This document shows, piece by piece, positions 34,130-42,928 of a stretch of DNA of 64,000 bases. The notes under the pieces were generated by a model. That model was not told the origin of the DNA, did not search any database, and saw only the letters and a program-made list of their open reading frames with translations. The stretch is from NCBI GenBank assembly GCA_002471845.1, contig DKQT01000032.1, positions 62,001-126,000 on the forward strand. Direction: 5' to 3'. The stretch's first letter is position 1, and each line of letters begins with the position of its first letter. The translations under genes were made by a program, and so were the position numbers. The DNA comes from Fidelibacterota bacterium UBA7301. GTDB taxonomy: Bacteria > Fidelibacterota > Marinisomatia > Marinisomatales > TCS55.

Positions 34130-34753
34130 TTAGCTTTTCAATCTAAAATTTACAGGGATTGAAATCCACACACCGACAGCTCTTTCGCGTTGTTTTGCCG
34201 GGCGAAAGCGCACCTTGCGGATGGCCTCCGTAGCTGCTTCATCCAAGCCCGTGTTTGGAATACCTTTAAGAATAACCGTATCCTTCACGCGACCTCTTTT
34301 GTCAACAAACACTTGGACAATAACTGTTCCTTCGATTCCTGCTTCTTGAGCAATTTCAGGATATTTCGGTTTAATCGGGGATAGGGGCTGGGGCGGATCA
34401 TCATAAGGAATAAATTTCACCCGAGGACCCTCGGGGGGGGGTGGGGGTGCGTCCCAAGCATCAAATTCGTCTAAATTAAATTCATCCAAGGTAACATCAT
34501 CAGCAATATCTTCGCTTTCAGACTCCACGGGTACCGACGGTCTGGCCGGGGGCGGCGGACGATCAAACTGCTCTGTTTGAGGAATATCTATTTGTTCGAT
34601 GATAATTTGTATTTCCTCATCCAATTCAATTTTATCCATACCCCGGGGAAAGATCAAAAAGCCCATAATCAAGATAACAATCCCCGAAAAGCTGGTTATC
34701 CTAACAATAACAGGATAGAGGAATCTCAGTGAGGCTGAGTTTTCGGTTCGCAA
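34130..34753 (-). CDS. tonB: TonB energy transducer
   Basis: A 207-residue protein with an N-terminal membrane helix (about 16-34, VRITSFSGIVILIMGFLIF) and a Pro-rich periplasmic spacer (RPPPPARP, DAPPPPPEGP). The TonB_C domain closes it (KPKYPEIAQEAGIEGTVIVQVFVDKRGRV, RKVRFRPAKQRE). It transmits the proton-motive force harvested by ExbBD to outer-membrane receptors. The start is a TTG one base after the exbD stop, indicating tight coupling. No TonB-dependent receptor is in the window. Confidence 0.92.
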   Translation of the reverse strand: MRTENSASLRFLYPVIVRITSFSGIVILIMGFLIFPRGMDKIELDEEIQIIIEQIDIPQTEQFDRPPPPARPSVPVESESEDIADDVTLDEFNLDEFDAWDAPPPPPEGPRVKFIPYDDPPQPLSPIKPKYPEIAQEAGIEGTVIVQVFVDKRGRVKDTVILKGIPNTGLDEAATEAIRKVRFRPAKQRERAVGVWISIPVNFRLKS

Positions 34754-34754
34754 A

Positions 34755-35165
34755 TTAATCTACCGCAGTCTTTGAAGAATAATTCAGTTTCAATGCGTCG
34801 GCCTTTCTCAACTCTGTATGAATTTCACTCACTAGGCCCATCTTGGCCCGCTCATCCGCCTTCAGCGATACAACAAGCTGTGGGTCTGAAACACGCTTTT
34901 CATACATAACATGTCTTACGCCGTCCGAAGCATAAAGTTTATCCTCAATGGAAATTAATCCATCTTTAGAAACCCAAATATGAGATGTGTGGCGCTTGGA
35001 TTTCAATTTCTCAATGCGTTTTGCTTTTGGCAATGAAATGGGTAGTCCTGAATATTCTCTTAAAACTGTTGTAACCATAAAAAAGATCAACAACATGAAA
35101 ATAATGTCCGGCATGGAGGCGGTTGGAATTTCAGAATCGAGCTGTGTTTTGCGTTCGACCTTCAT
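34755..35165 (-). CDS. exbD: ExbD/TolR-type biopolymer transport protein (second copy)
   Basis: A 136-residue ExbD/TolR protein with one N-terminal helix (PDIIFMLLIFFMVTTVL) bearing the conserved proton-carrying Asp, and a periplasmic domain. It starts on the last base of the upstream exbD (TAATG) and ends one base before tonB. The KRHTSHIWVSKDGLISIEDK segment differs from its neighbour copy, so the two are diverged paralogues and may form a hetero-complex with ExbB. Confidence 0.9.
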   Translation of the reverse strand: MKVERKTQLDSEIPTASMPDIIFMLLIFFMVTTVLREYSGLPISLPKAKRIEKLKSKRHTSHIWVSKDGLISIEDKLYASDGVRHVMYEKRVSDPQLVVSLKADERAKMGLVSEIHTELRKADALKLNYSSKTAVD

Positions 35166-35560
35166 TAATTAGATTCCGCAATTGATATACGCGTAGCGTT
35201 TGCCTGCTTTAACTGGTCAATAACAGCCACATAATCACGATAAGTGGCTGCTTTATGCGCTTTTACTGAAATAATCAGTTTATCATTTTCTGCAATTCTC
35301 TGCCGAACTTTTTTAGATAAATTGCGAACTTCTACGCCTTCGCCTCCAAGCAAAACATTACCCGTTGAATTAATTAGGCAGTTGAGAATATTCTTTTTAT
35401 TAATCTCAATTTCTTCTCCTTCTGCCGGTAGTACCATTCCTAACCCTTTATCCATATCGATTGTCGTAGTTACCAAGAAAAAGATCAACAGCAGAAAGGC
35501 AATATCTGCCATTGAAGATGTGGGGATTTCACTCTTCCTGAAACGGCGTTTACCTTTCAT
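35165..35560 (-). CDS. exbD: ExbD/TolR-type biopolymer transport protein (first copy)
   Basis: A 131-residue ExbD/TolR protein with the helix SSMADIAFLLLIFFLVTTTI, which contains the conserved Asp, followed by a periplasmic domain with typical LIISVKAHKAATYRDYVAVIDQLKQA. It lies 37 bases after exbB and overlaps the next exbD by one base. Two exbD copies with one exbB and tonB are common in the FCB group. Confidence 0.92.
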   Translation of the reverse strand: MKGKRRFRKSEIPTSSMADIAFLLLIFFLVTTTIDMDKGLGMVLPAEGEEIEINKKNILNCLINSTGNVLLGGEGVEVRNLSKKVRQRIAENDKLIISVKAHKAATYRDYVAVIDQLKQANATRISIAESN

Positions 35561-35597
35561 AATAAATAATCATTCTATTTTGATTAAAGGGGATTAA

Positions 35598-36221
35598 TTA
35601 ACCCTGAGCAAGTTTTTCGTATTGCAAATGAAGTTGGTCCAGAAGCAAGACGGAATTTTCTTCCATATCAAGGATGAGCTTATCAATCCTTGACACAAAA
35701 AAGTTTTGGAAAATTTGGATGATCATTGCTGTAATCAGGCCAAAGGCCGTAGTCAATAGTGCCTGTGAAATACCGCCGGCCACAACCGCCGGTGAAATAT
35801 CATTGGCCGCTTTAATGGCATCAAAGGCGGCAATCATTCCCACCACCGTTCCCGTAAAGCCAACCATCGGCGCAACGGTAATAACCGTATTCAACCAAAT
35901 CATGTTTTTTTCCAAAAACGACATTTCAAGTGCCCCGGCGTTTTGAACAGCTTTTTCAACCTCACGCAAACCGCGGTGAAACCGCGTCAGGCCGGCATGA
36001 AATACTTCTGCCACCGGGCCTGGCGTTTTATCACATAAATCTACAGCAGCCTGAACACTTTCGTTTTCAAGGATCTTAGAAACATCGCTATAAAATTTCT
36101 GCGAGTTTATGGATGACATAATAAGTGAATATGCGCGCTCAAATGCAAATCCCAGTCCAAAGACAAGGGCGATTAGAATCGGCCACATAAATGGGCCGCC
36201 ATCAATAAAATATTGAACCAT
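35598..36221 (-). CDS. exbB: ExbB/TolQ-type proton channel protein
   Basis: A 207-residue MotA/TolQ/ExbB family protein with three helices: FMWPILIALVFGLGFAFERAY, WLNTVITVAPMVGFTGTVVGMIAAF, and ISQALLTTAFGLITAMIIQIF. The conserved pore residues of the second and third helices are present. The long cytoplasmic loop and torque motifs of the MotA homologue at 19141 are absent, so this is an ExbB rather than a stator. It heads the exbB-exbD-exbD-tonB operon. Confidence 0.93.
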   Translation of the reverse strand: MVQYFIDGGPFMWPILIALVFGLGFAFERAYSLIMSSINSQKFYSDVSKILENESVQAAVDLCDKTPGPVAEVFHAGLTRFHRGLREVEKAVQNAGALEMSFLEKNMIWLNTVITVAPMVGFTGTVVGMIAAFDAIKAANDISPAVVAGGISQALLTTAFGLITAMIIQIFQNFFVSRIDKLILDMEENSVLLLDQLHLQYEKLAQG

Positions 36222-36381
36222 TAATTACCTCCAATTGTGTCATATTTTTATGTTAAAACCATTCTATACCTTAAAAATAAGATCAAATTTAAGCTCGGGA
36301 ATTTAATTGTTGCAGGAAGCGAATGCACTTACTTTTCTGTGTTATGTCTCTGTGCAGAATTTGGGGAAATACAATTTGTTT
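36222..36381. other. Intergenic gap upstream of exbB
   Basis: A 160-base gap between the STAS gene and exbB on the minus strand. It is AT-rich and has no convincing gene or hairpin terminator; the promoter of exbB is presumably here. Confidence 0.35.
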
Positions 36382-36729
36382 TTATGTACTTAAATCTAAA
36401 AGCCCCTCTTCTTCATTGCTGTGTATTTTTGCATATTTAGAAATTCCCATAATATTAAATGTTTTTTCAACAATAGGCGCCAAATTACAATATCCTATTT
36501 TTCCACTAACACCCTGAAGTTCTTCAATAACCTCAATCAGAATGGAAACACCAATACTATTTACCATTTCGGTGTTTTCCAGATTTACTAAGAATTTTCT
36601 TTTACCTTCCGATATTTTCTGTAGACAAACAGAAGCAATTTGTTCTCCCCCAAAATTGTTTAAATATCCATTCGTATTTAAAACAATAACACCGTCCTGC
36701 TCTTTAACCCTTAAATCAAAATCTGACAT
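36382..36729 (-). CDS. STAS-domain anti-anti-sigma factor
   Basis: A 115-residue protein made of one STAS domain (DGVIVLNTNGYLNNFGGEQI, KFLVNLENTEMVNSIGVSILIEVIEEL). The Ser in VNSIGVS is the likely phosphorylation site, matching the D-S/T-S-G-x-G position of SpoIIAA. Such proteins bind an anti-sigma kinase when unphosphorylated. It lies 29 bases downstream of an RsbW-like gene and near a SpoIIE-type phosphatase, completing a partner-switching module. The target (sigma factor or other effector) is not in the window. Confidence 0.85.
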   Translation of the reverse strand: MSDFDLRVKEQDGVIVLNTNGYLNNFGGEQIASVCLQKISEGKRKFLVNLENTEMVNSIGVSILIEVIEELQGVSGKIGYCNLAPIVEKTFNIMGISKYAKIHSNEEEGLLDLST

Positions 36730-36758
36730 TTTATTTTTCTCCCAATTGCTAATTTTAT

Positions 36759-37175
36759 CTATTTTTTTGTTTTGGTCATGGTTACTGTTGTTCCTCCGTC
36801 TGTTGATTCAAATTCAACCGTATCCATTAGTTCTTTCATTAATTTAATGCCCCACCCTCGCTTGCGGTCTGCCTTTAATTTTTCATCTATGTTTGGAATC
36901 TCAACTACTTCTTGATCAAAGCCTACACCACTATCTCCGACTTTAATTATCAAAGTGTCGCCATCGATAATATAGTGAATGTAAACATTGCTATTACTTT
37001 TTGAATGTTCAAACGCATTGATACAAGCTTCAATTAATGCCATGCTGATTTCAGCTGTTTTCATTTCATCAAGCCCCATTTGCTTTGCAACAACCTCAGC
37101 TGTCTTGGTTGCCGCTAGTTCCATATCCTGGATAACTGGTAGCGTGAGTTCTACTTTAGGTGTTTGTATGGTCAT
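36759..37175 (-). CDS. RsbW/SpoIIAB-like anti-sigma serine kinase (HATPase)
   Basis: A 138-residue HATPase_c protein with the N box EACINAFEHSK, the G1 box GDSGVGFD and the G2 box KRGWGIKLMKELMD. Members of this family phosphorylate STAS antagonists and hold or release their target protein. It starts 21 bases after the SpoIIE sensor gene and precedes the STAS gene. It is a kinase in the partner-switching chain; what it inhibits is unknown. Confidence 0.88.
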   Translation of the reverse strand: MTIQTPKVELTLPVIQDMELAATKTAEVVAKQMGLDEMKTAEISMALIEACINAFEHSKSNSNVYIHYIIDGDTLIIKVGDSGVGFDQEVVEIPNIDEKLKADRKRGWGIKLMKELMDTVEFESTDGGTTVTMTKTKK

Positions 37176-37196
37176 AAAATTATTTCCTTTTGAATT

Positions 37197-40100
37197 TTAT
37201 GCTGTTGCTGGTGGCGGTGATAACGAAATTTCTTTTTTCTTGCTGTGTTTTTGACGATTTTTCTCAAAGACAACAAATGTAATGTCATCAGGGTTTTGAC
37301 TTCCCTTTAACCAATCATCTGCAAGTTCTACAAGCGACCTTTTAACCGTGGCTGCGCCTTTGTACGCTGTTTGTTCTATACATTCTTTCACTGCTGGATA
37401 ATCAAGTAGATTCCCTTCATTGTTGGGTGCTTCCGGCAAGCCATCTGATAATAATACCAAAACATCACCTTCATCAAATGATCTAACTACCTCATCAAAG
37501 GTCTCGTCGTACAGCCCACCTAACGGTAAGTTGCATATTTCAATTTCTTCTACCCTATTTTTTCGAGACGAATACAGATACGCTGGCGGCATTGCTGCGG
37601 CACTAATATGGACATGTTTATCTCTAAAAATACACACTGTAAGACTCATCCGAAGCCTGCCGGTATCTACCCTTCGGACTACTTTATTCAATTTATTCAA
37701 TATTTGATCCGGCGACTTTAAATTCATGCCAGCTAATCCGGCTTTGGTTATAGAAACCATCATGCCGGATTGAGACCCGTGCCCTGTTGCGTCTCCACAA
37801 ACCGCATAAAAACTACCATCGTCCATTTCGAAAAAATCATAATAGTCGCCACCAACCTCTGTTGAGGTTCGCATAAATGCTTTTATATCAATTCCTTCAA
37901 AATCGGGGATTTCTTGAGCAACCATTCTTAGCTGAAACTCTCTTGCATCTGCAAGTTCTTTATCCTTACGATTTGACTCCTGAGTCCTTCTTCTAACTCT
38001 ATCTGCTCCCACAAACCCAGAGGCGCCTAATCCTATAAGGCCAAAGAAATAAAATGTATATGCATACCATGTTTCCCAAATGGGTGGTTTAACGCGCATA
38101 TTAATTGAATATGGTTCATCATTCCACATACCATCATTATTACTTGCTTTAAATTGAAAAACATATTTCCCTGCATCGAGTCCCTGAAAAGCGGCTGACC
38201 TATTATTATTATTATCTACCCAATTACTAAGATAATTGTCTAAAGTATACTGATATTGATTTTTTGTTGCTTTATTAAAAGTAAGGCCAACGAAGTCAAT
38301 GTTTATTGTTTGAATTGTATGATCTATTGAAAATTGGTCGTCTGAAAAATCTACGGGATATTTATTACCTTCATAGTCAATTGCTTCGATGCTTGATATC
38401 GCTAGCTTTGGTGTTTCGTTATTAGTGACAATTAATTTAGGGTCAACTGTCGTAAGGCCCGATACGCTGCCAAAATAAACTTCACCTTTACTATTCATTG
38501 CAATTGAACGATCGTTGAAAATATTGGCTGGTAAACCATCAGAAATTTCAAATGATTGAAACCGATTATTATTTAACAGTCGCGATACTCCTCTGCGAGT
38601 TCCCAGCCAGATTGACCCCTCTTTATCATCAACAATTGATAGCACTGTGTTGCTTGGGAGACCGTCTTGTGTAGACCAACGATCAAAATTATCAGAATCT
38701 CTATTATAGCGATATAATCCTTCGCCAGCAGAGCCGATCCAAATATTCCCTTTTTTATCTTCATATATTGTTTTTACAGTGTTCGACGAAAAACTTCTTT
38801 CATCGTTTTCATCAAGAATATAGTGTGTCTTCATTTCCATTTTATCATCATTGATTCTAAACAAGCCGTTTGATTCGGTACCCACCCACAATTCATTGTT
38901 TTTATTATCTCGTAATAGGGTGGTCGGATTAGATAAAAATTCTTTTTCTGGGGCTAAGTCAAATTTATATACAGAAAATTCATTCTTAGCTTTTCTAACT
39001 GATAATTTAGCGAGTCCTTCATGGGTGGCAAACCACATAACACCGCGATCCTCATAAATCACATTGATTTTACCCCCCAATTCAACTGCGGACTGATGAT
39101 CTATTATTTTATTAAATCTTTTAAACTGGTTTTTTGATGGATCAATTAATGTCATTCCCTGAAACTGGCTTGCAGCCCATACGCGCCCATCAGCGGTAAT
39201 TGCCAATGCATTGGTTTCTTCTGTTAACAAAGAATTTATATTTGTGGGGTCAGAGGTGTAATGTTTAATGAGGCTATGATTATCAGAAAGATGGTCTAAG
39301 CCTTTTTCGTGGGATATCCATAATGAATTGTCTTTTGCAATTTTTACTGAACGAATGTTTGTACCTTTTATTTTGCTGGATTCAGATGTAAACGAAACAA
39401 AACTCTTTGTGGATTTGATTAAATGATTTAACCCCATTTGAGTACCAACCCATATATTTTTAAAATCATCAATAAAAAGATCGTTAACATCTGCGTTTGC
39501 AATAGATTCTGGTTCAATCACTTTTATTAAAACACCCTCTGTATTAGGTTGTAATAACTGGAAATCTGTTTCGTTAAATAATCCACTGTTTGCAAAAAAA
39601 CTGCTGGTATTAAAATGAACAAGACCTGGGAATGCTAGTACATCAATCCACAAATTCCCGCTAGGATCCACAAACGCTTTTTTAATATACTGACCAAACA
39701 GATAGTCCCAGGCCAAATCTTCAAACATGTCGAAAGTGGCATTGTAAAACACCATCCCCGTGGTGGTAGAAACCCAAAACCCAGCCATCGAAGCCTGGGG
39801 GCCAAAATCTAAAATCTGATTTACTGAATACGAATTCAAAGCAGAAAACCACTGAGTTCCAGCATAATGCGTAATGGAAAAATCACCAATATGCAATTTA
39901 TCCAAACCGCGGGGGGTGCCGATATAAACATCATTATCTCTCACCATAAGAGTATTAATATGATTATCGGAAATGTAATTGGGTTCGTTTGGGTTGCCCG
40001 CTGATTTAAAGCGCTGAAAGAAGTCTTTCTCTTTATGATAATAATTCAGCCCATTTAGGGTTCCAACCCAAAGATTGCCAGAAGTATCAACCACAATGGG

Positions 40101-40637
40101 GTTAAATTGTTTTTGATCAAATTGGTTGCTTGATATTGAATAGGGGTCACTAGGATCAAATATATAATTTTTACTTTCTCCGGTTTCTTTGTTAATGCTA
40201 TATAATCCATTGTTTTCCGTTGCAACCCATATGATTCCTTCAAAATCCTGAGTCACAAACGTTGGGCGACTGTCTGTGCGGAACCGCCGAAATCTATTTT
40301 TACCATATATGTAGCGATCTAATCCTTTATCAGTTAGTGCCCAAATATCGCCGCTGGTATCTTTATAAATATCCCAAATTCGGTTTCCTGAAAGAGCTGT
40401 GGTATCAAATGGATTTGAGTTATAAACAGTTACACCATATCCATCAAACCGATTCAGACCCTCATTCGTACCTAACCATATAAATCCTCTGCCGTCATTA
40501 CTAATTGTAGAAATTTCATTATCTGATAATCCATTTCTAGTAGTGATTACTTCAAATCGAAAATCATTTACATCTGCAAATAAAAACGTGCAGACAAGTA
40601 TTGCAACAGGAATAAAATATTTAAACATTGTTTTCAT
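37197..40637 (-). CDS. Reg_prop/Y_Y_Y sensor with SpoIIE-type PP2C phosphatase output
   Basis: A 1146-residue one-component receptor. A signal peptide or N-terminal anchor is followed by repeated two-component-regulator propeller units (GFIWLGTNEGLNRFDGYG, GNLWVGTLNGLNYY, GNIWIGSAGEGLYRY) over about residues 30-730. A Y_Y_Y domain (YQYTLDNYLSNWVDNN) lies near 770-830 and a membrane helix near 845-870. The cytoplasmic SpoIIE domain (about 895-1130) has EVGGDYYDFF, CGDATGHGSQSG, VLLSDGLPEAPN and NPDDITFVVFEK, the Asp pattern for Mg/Mn. It would dephosphorylate the STAS protein encoded downstream. The signal sensed by the propeller is unknown. Confidence 0.9.
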   Translation of the reverse strand: MKTMFKYFIPVAILVCTFLFADVNDFRFEVITTRNGLSDNEISTISNDGRGFIWLGTNEGLNRFDGYGVTVYNSNPFDTTALSGNRIWDIYKDTSGDIWALTDKGLDRYIYGKNRFRRFRTDSRPTFVTQDFEGIIWVATENNGLYSINKETGESKNYIFDPSDPYSISSNQFDQKQFNPIVVDTSGNLWVGTLNGLNYYHKEKDFFQRFKSAGNPNEPNYISDNHINTLMVRDNDVYIGTPRGLDKLHIGDFSITHYAGTQWFSALNSYSVNQILDFGPQASMAGFWVSTTTGMVFYNATFDMFEDLAWDYLFGQYIKKAFVDPSGNLWIDVLAFPGLVHFNTSSFFANSGLFNETDFQLLQPNTEGVLIKVIEPESIANADVNDLFIDDFKNIWVGTQMGLNHLIKSTKSFVSFTSESSKIKGTNIRSVKIAKDNSLWISHEKGLDHLSDNHSLIKHYTSDPTNINSLLTEETNALAITADGRVWAASQFQGMTLIDPSKNQFKRFNKIIDHQSAVELGGKINVIYEDRGVMWFATHEGLAKLSVRKAKNEFSVYKFDLAPEKEFLSNPTTLLRDNKNNELWVGTESNGLFRINDDKMEMKTHYILDENDERSFSSNTVKTIYEDKKGNIWIGSAGEGLYRYNRDSDNFDRWSTQDGLPSNTVLSIVDDKEGSIWLGTRRGVSRLLNNNRFQSFEISDGLPANIFNDRSIAMNSKGEVYFGSVSGLTTVDPKLIVTNNETPKLAISSIEAIDYEGNKYPVDFSDDQFSIDHTIQTINIDFVGLTFNKATKNQYQYTLDNYLSNWVDNNNNRSAAFQGLDAGKYVFQFKASNNDGMWNDEPYSINMRVKPPIWETWYAYTFYFFGLIGLGASGFVGADRVRRRTQESNRKDKELADAREFQLRMVAQEIPDFEGIDIKAFMRTSTEVGGDYYDFFEMDDGSFYAVCGDATGHGSQSGMMVSITKAGLAGMNLKSPDQILNKLNKVVRRVDTGRLRMSLTVCIFRDKHVHISAAAMPPAYLYSSRKNRVEEIEICNLPLGGLYDETFDEVVRSFDEGDVLVLLSDGLPEAPNNEGNLLDYPAVKECIEQTAYKGAATVKRSLVELADDWLKGSQNPDDITFVVFEKNRQKHSKKKEISLSPPPATA

Positions 40638-41014
40638 ATACGAAAGCGAATGGGTAACACCATTCGTACGGGTACCGCCTTGCCCTGATGATAACCTGGG
40701 GTAAACTTTACTTCCTTAGTAATTACTCGAAGGGCTTCTTCATCAAGTGGTTTAGCTAATGATTTAAGAATTTTTGGTTCAATTACTTTCCCCTCAGAAT
40801 CAACAATAAACCCGACATACACAACACCTTGAATTCCCATTTCCTTAGCAATGCGCGGATATTGAACTTTCTTCCCAATAGCTGCCATTCCGCCTTTTAT
40901 GGCAGGCATTTTTTCTGCCATTAAATATATGCCCTTATCATCTTTTTGTTGTGCAAAAAGATTCGGGGCTATCAGTAAATATAAGAGTACGACAGGAATT
41001 GTTTTTCTTAACAT
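40634..41014 (-). CDS. Small exported TonB_C domain protein
   Basis: A 126-residue protein with a signal peptide (VVLLYLLIAPNLFAQ) and a bare TonB C-terminal domain (KVQYPRIAKEMGIQGVVYVGFIVDSEGKV, EVKFTPGYHQGKAVPVRMVLPIRF). It lacks the Pro-rich linker and membrane helix of TonB, so it cannot transduce energy by itself. It overlaps the sensor gene by four bases (ATGA), so both are translated together. A periplasmic adaptor for the propeller sensor is a reasonable guess, not shown. Confidence 0.85.
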   Translation of the reverse strand: MLRKTIPVVLLYLLIAPNLFAQQKDDKGIYLMAEKMPAIKGGMAAIGKKVQYPRIAKEMGIQGVVYVGFIVDSEGKVIEPKILKSLAKPLDEEALRVITKEVKFTPGYHQGKAVPVRMVLPIRFRI

Positions 41015-41303
41015 GTTAACGCCTGTTTATGGTTGTTTAATGGTGAAATGGTGAAACAAATTTGGCTGCCTAAAAAATGATTTAAAACTGTCTAGGTAGT
41101 ATTGGTTTGGGCGGGGGAAAATTGGACGTACTTATAGGGTGTGGAGCAAGCTCCATATAAATCCGAGCTCGTAGCAAAGAGCAGAGAAAATTTTCTACAG
41201 TATGTTCTTTCTAACTTCATCTTAATCCTATTCAGTTGATGGGAATCAGCTACATCTTATTACAACTTATAATAATTTTTTGTAATTACTAAATAAAATA
41301 TTT
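41015..41303. other. Intergenic region upstream of the sensor operon
   Basis: About 290 bases between the TonB_C gene and the S41 protease gene, both transcribed on the minus strand. A short inverted repeat GGAGC-AA-GCTCC lies near 41142, and AT-rich tracts follow. No gene, tRNA or strong terminator was recognised. The promoter of the sensor operon is probably in it. Confidence 0.4.
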
Positions 41304-42914
41304 TTATTCATTCTCAGCCAAGAATGCATTTGCTTTATTAAAATGTTTTATGGCATTCATTACCTGGTTATCAGCAGTAATTCTTATACCCCAAAGTTCA
41401 TCCCGACCCCACTTTGCACCGGCTATTTCAGATTTAATCATTGTTTCCAGGTAAGCCCGATTTTGCATTGTTTCTTCAATGTCAATTTCAAGGCCCTCTT
41501 CTTTTGTATAGGCCAAAAATTTATCTAGGGCATCGGCGGGCAGGTTCCAGCTGTGCTGAAAATCCCAGTAATCATCAGATATACCTAAATTGTTCCTAAC
41601 AAATGCTGCACCCCAGTTAAACAGGGGTCGGTTTGGATTGGTCATAATTTTCCTAGTGGCGGCAGTTATATCCAAATCCCAAGGAATATATATATCGGGT
41701 GTAATTCCACCCCCGCCGTAAACCGTTCTCCCGCCCCGGGTAGTAAAAGGCGGGCGTAATTTTTTGAGGGAATCTAATTTTTCTTCACGGTTTTCTTCAT
41801 ACAATTCACGGTAATAATCTGCATAATCCCCATTTTTAAATGGCCGCTGGATCAATCGACCGCTGGGGGTATAATATTGAGCAATGGTCACGCGAACCGC
41901 CGACCCATCCCTGAGCCCGGCCTGGCGCTGGACCAATCCTTTGCCAAAACTGGTTTCACCCACCACCAAACCACGATCCAAGTCCTGAATGGCGCCGGCC
42001 ACAATTTCACTGGCGCTGGCCGAGCCGCGGTTAATTAATATAATAACTGAAAAATTCTCGTTTCCCTTTTGGGGTGCGGCAATGAACACTTGTTCAGCTT
42101 CTTTGTTTTTTCCCCTTGTATATACCAAGGTGTCTTTCTCAGCAATAAAAATATTGGCCACCGCTACGGCCTGTTCTAATATGCCGCCGCTATTATTTCT
42201 CAAATCCAAAACCATGCGCTTCATTCCCCGGCCCAAAAGTTTACTAATTGCCTGGCGTACTTCCGGCCCTGACTTTGTAGAAAAACGGGTAAGCCAAACA
42301 TAGCCTGTGCGGTTATCCAGCATGACGCTGGCCCGTACACTGTATAAAGGAATATCATCTCGAATGATGGTAACTTCGAAAGGATCAACGCCAATTCGTC
42401 CTATTTTTAGATCAACGCGGGTTCCTTTTTTCCCGCGCAATTTTTTATAAACATCATCCCGTTTTATTCCCCTGGCGCTTTCTCCGTCAATTTCAATAAT
42501 CCAGTCTCCCGCTTGTATTCCCGCTTTTTCTGATGGTCCGCCGATAACAGGAGAAATTACCGTAATATAGTTATTCAGGATATCAAATTCGATGCCGATT
42601 CCCTGGAACTCACCACGGAAGTTTTCATCAATACTTTTTATATCTTCCGCAGATATAAATATAGAGTGGGGGTCCAGTTGTTCCATAATCCCGTGGAAAG
42701 CACCGTTCATAAGCGCTTCCATATCTACCTCATCATAATAGAGCTGGTTTACAAAATTCAGGATTTGAGTCATTACCTCAAATTTATCTTTAATAATCGT
42801 GTAGGAGTTTTTCTGCTTTGAATAAATGGCTTGGGTTAGGGGAAGTACAATCAACAGGCCGGCGGTAATGCCGGCCAAAAAAGTCCATTTGGCTGTCCGT
42901 TTGGTGGGGTTCAT
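41304..42914 (-). CDS. S41 family C-terminal processing protease
   Basis: A 536-residue periplasmic protease with an N-terminal membrane anchor (about 11-27) and a PDZ domain at about 90-180 (GEFQGIGIEFDILNNYITVISPVIGGPSEKAGIQAGDWI). The S41 catalytic domain has LDLRNNSGGILEQA, SASASEIVAGAI with the nucleophile Ser, and VGETSFGKGLVQ with the catalytic Lys. It belongs to the CtpA/Prc group that trims C-termini of envelope proteins or degrades tagged ones. Its C-terminal 130 residues are lineage-specific. It precedes the putative outer-membrane protein gene's end by 14 bases on the same strand. Confidence 0.93.
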   Translation of the reverse strand: MNPTKRTAKWTFLAGITAGLLIVLPLTQAIYSKQKNSYTIIKDKFEVMTQILNFVNQLYYDEVDMEALMNGAFHGIMEQLDPHSIFISAEDIKSIDENFRGEFQGIGIEFDILNNYITVISPVIGGPSEKAGIQAGDWIIEIDGESARGIKRDDVYKKLRGKKGTRVDLKIGRIGVDPFEVTIIRDDIPLYSVRASVMLDNRTGYVWLTRFSTKSGPEVRQAISKLLGRGMKRMVLDLRNNSGGILEQAVAVANIFIAEKDTLVYTRGKNKEAEQVFIAAPQKGNENFSVIILINRGSASASEIVAGAIQDLDRGLVVGETSFGKGLVQRQAGLRDGSAVRVTIAQYYTPSGRLIQRPFKNGDYADYYRELYEENREEKLDSLKKLRPPFTTRGGRTVYGGGGITPDIYIPWDLDITAATRKIMTNPNRPLFNWGAAFVRNNLGISDDYWDFQHSWNLPADALDKFLAYTKEEGLEIDIEETMQNRAYLETMIKSEIAGAKWGRDELWGIRITADNQVMNAIKHFNKANAFLAENE

Positions 42915-42928
42915 TTTGAAATTAAAAA

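Noticed and set aside
33943..34146. 67-codon open frame between sdhB and tonB
   Set aside because: No ribosome-binding site and no domain; it overlaps the tonB end in antisense.
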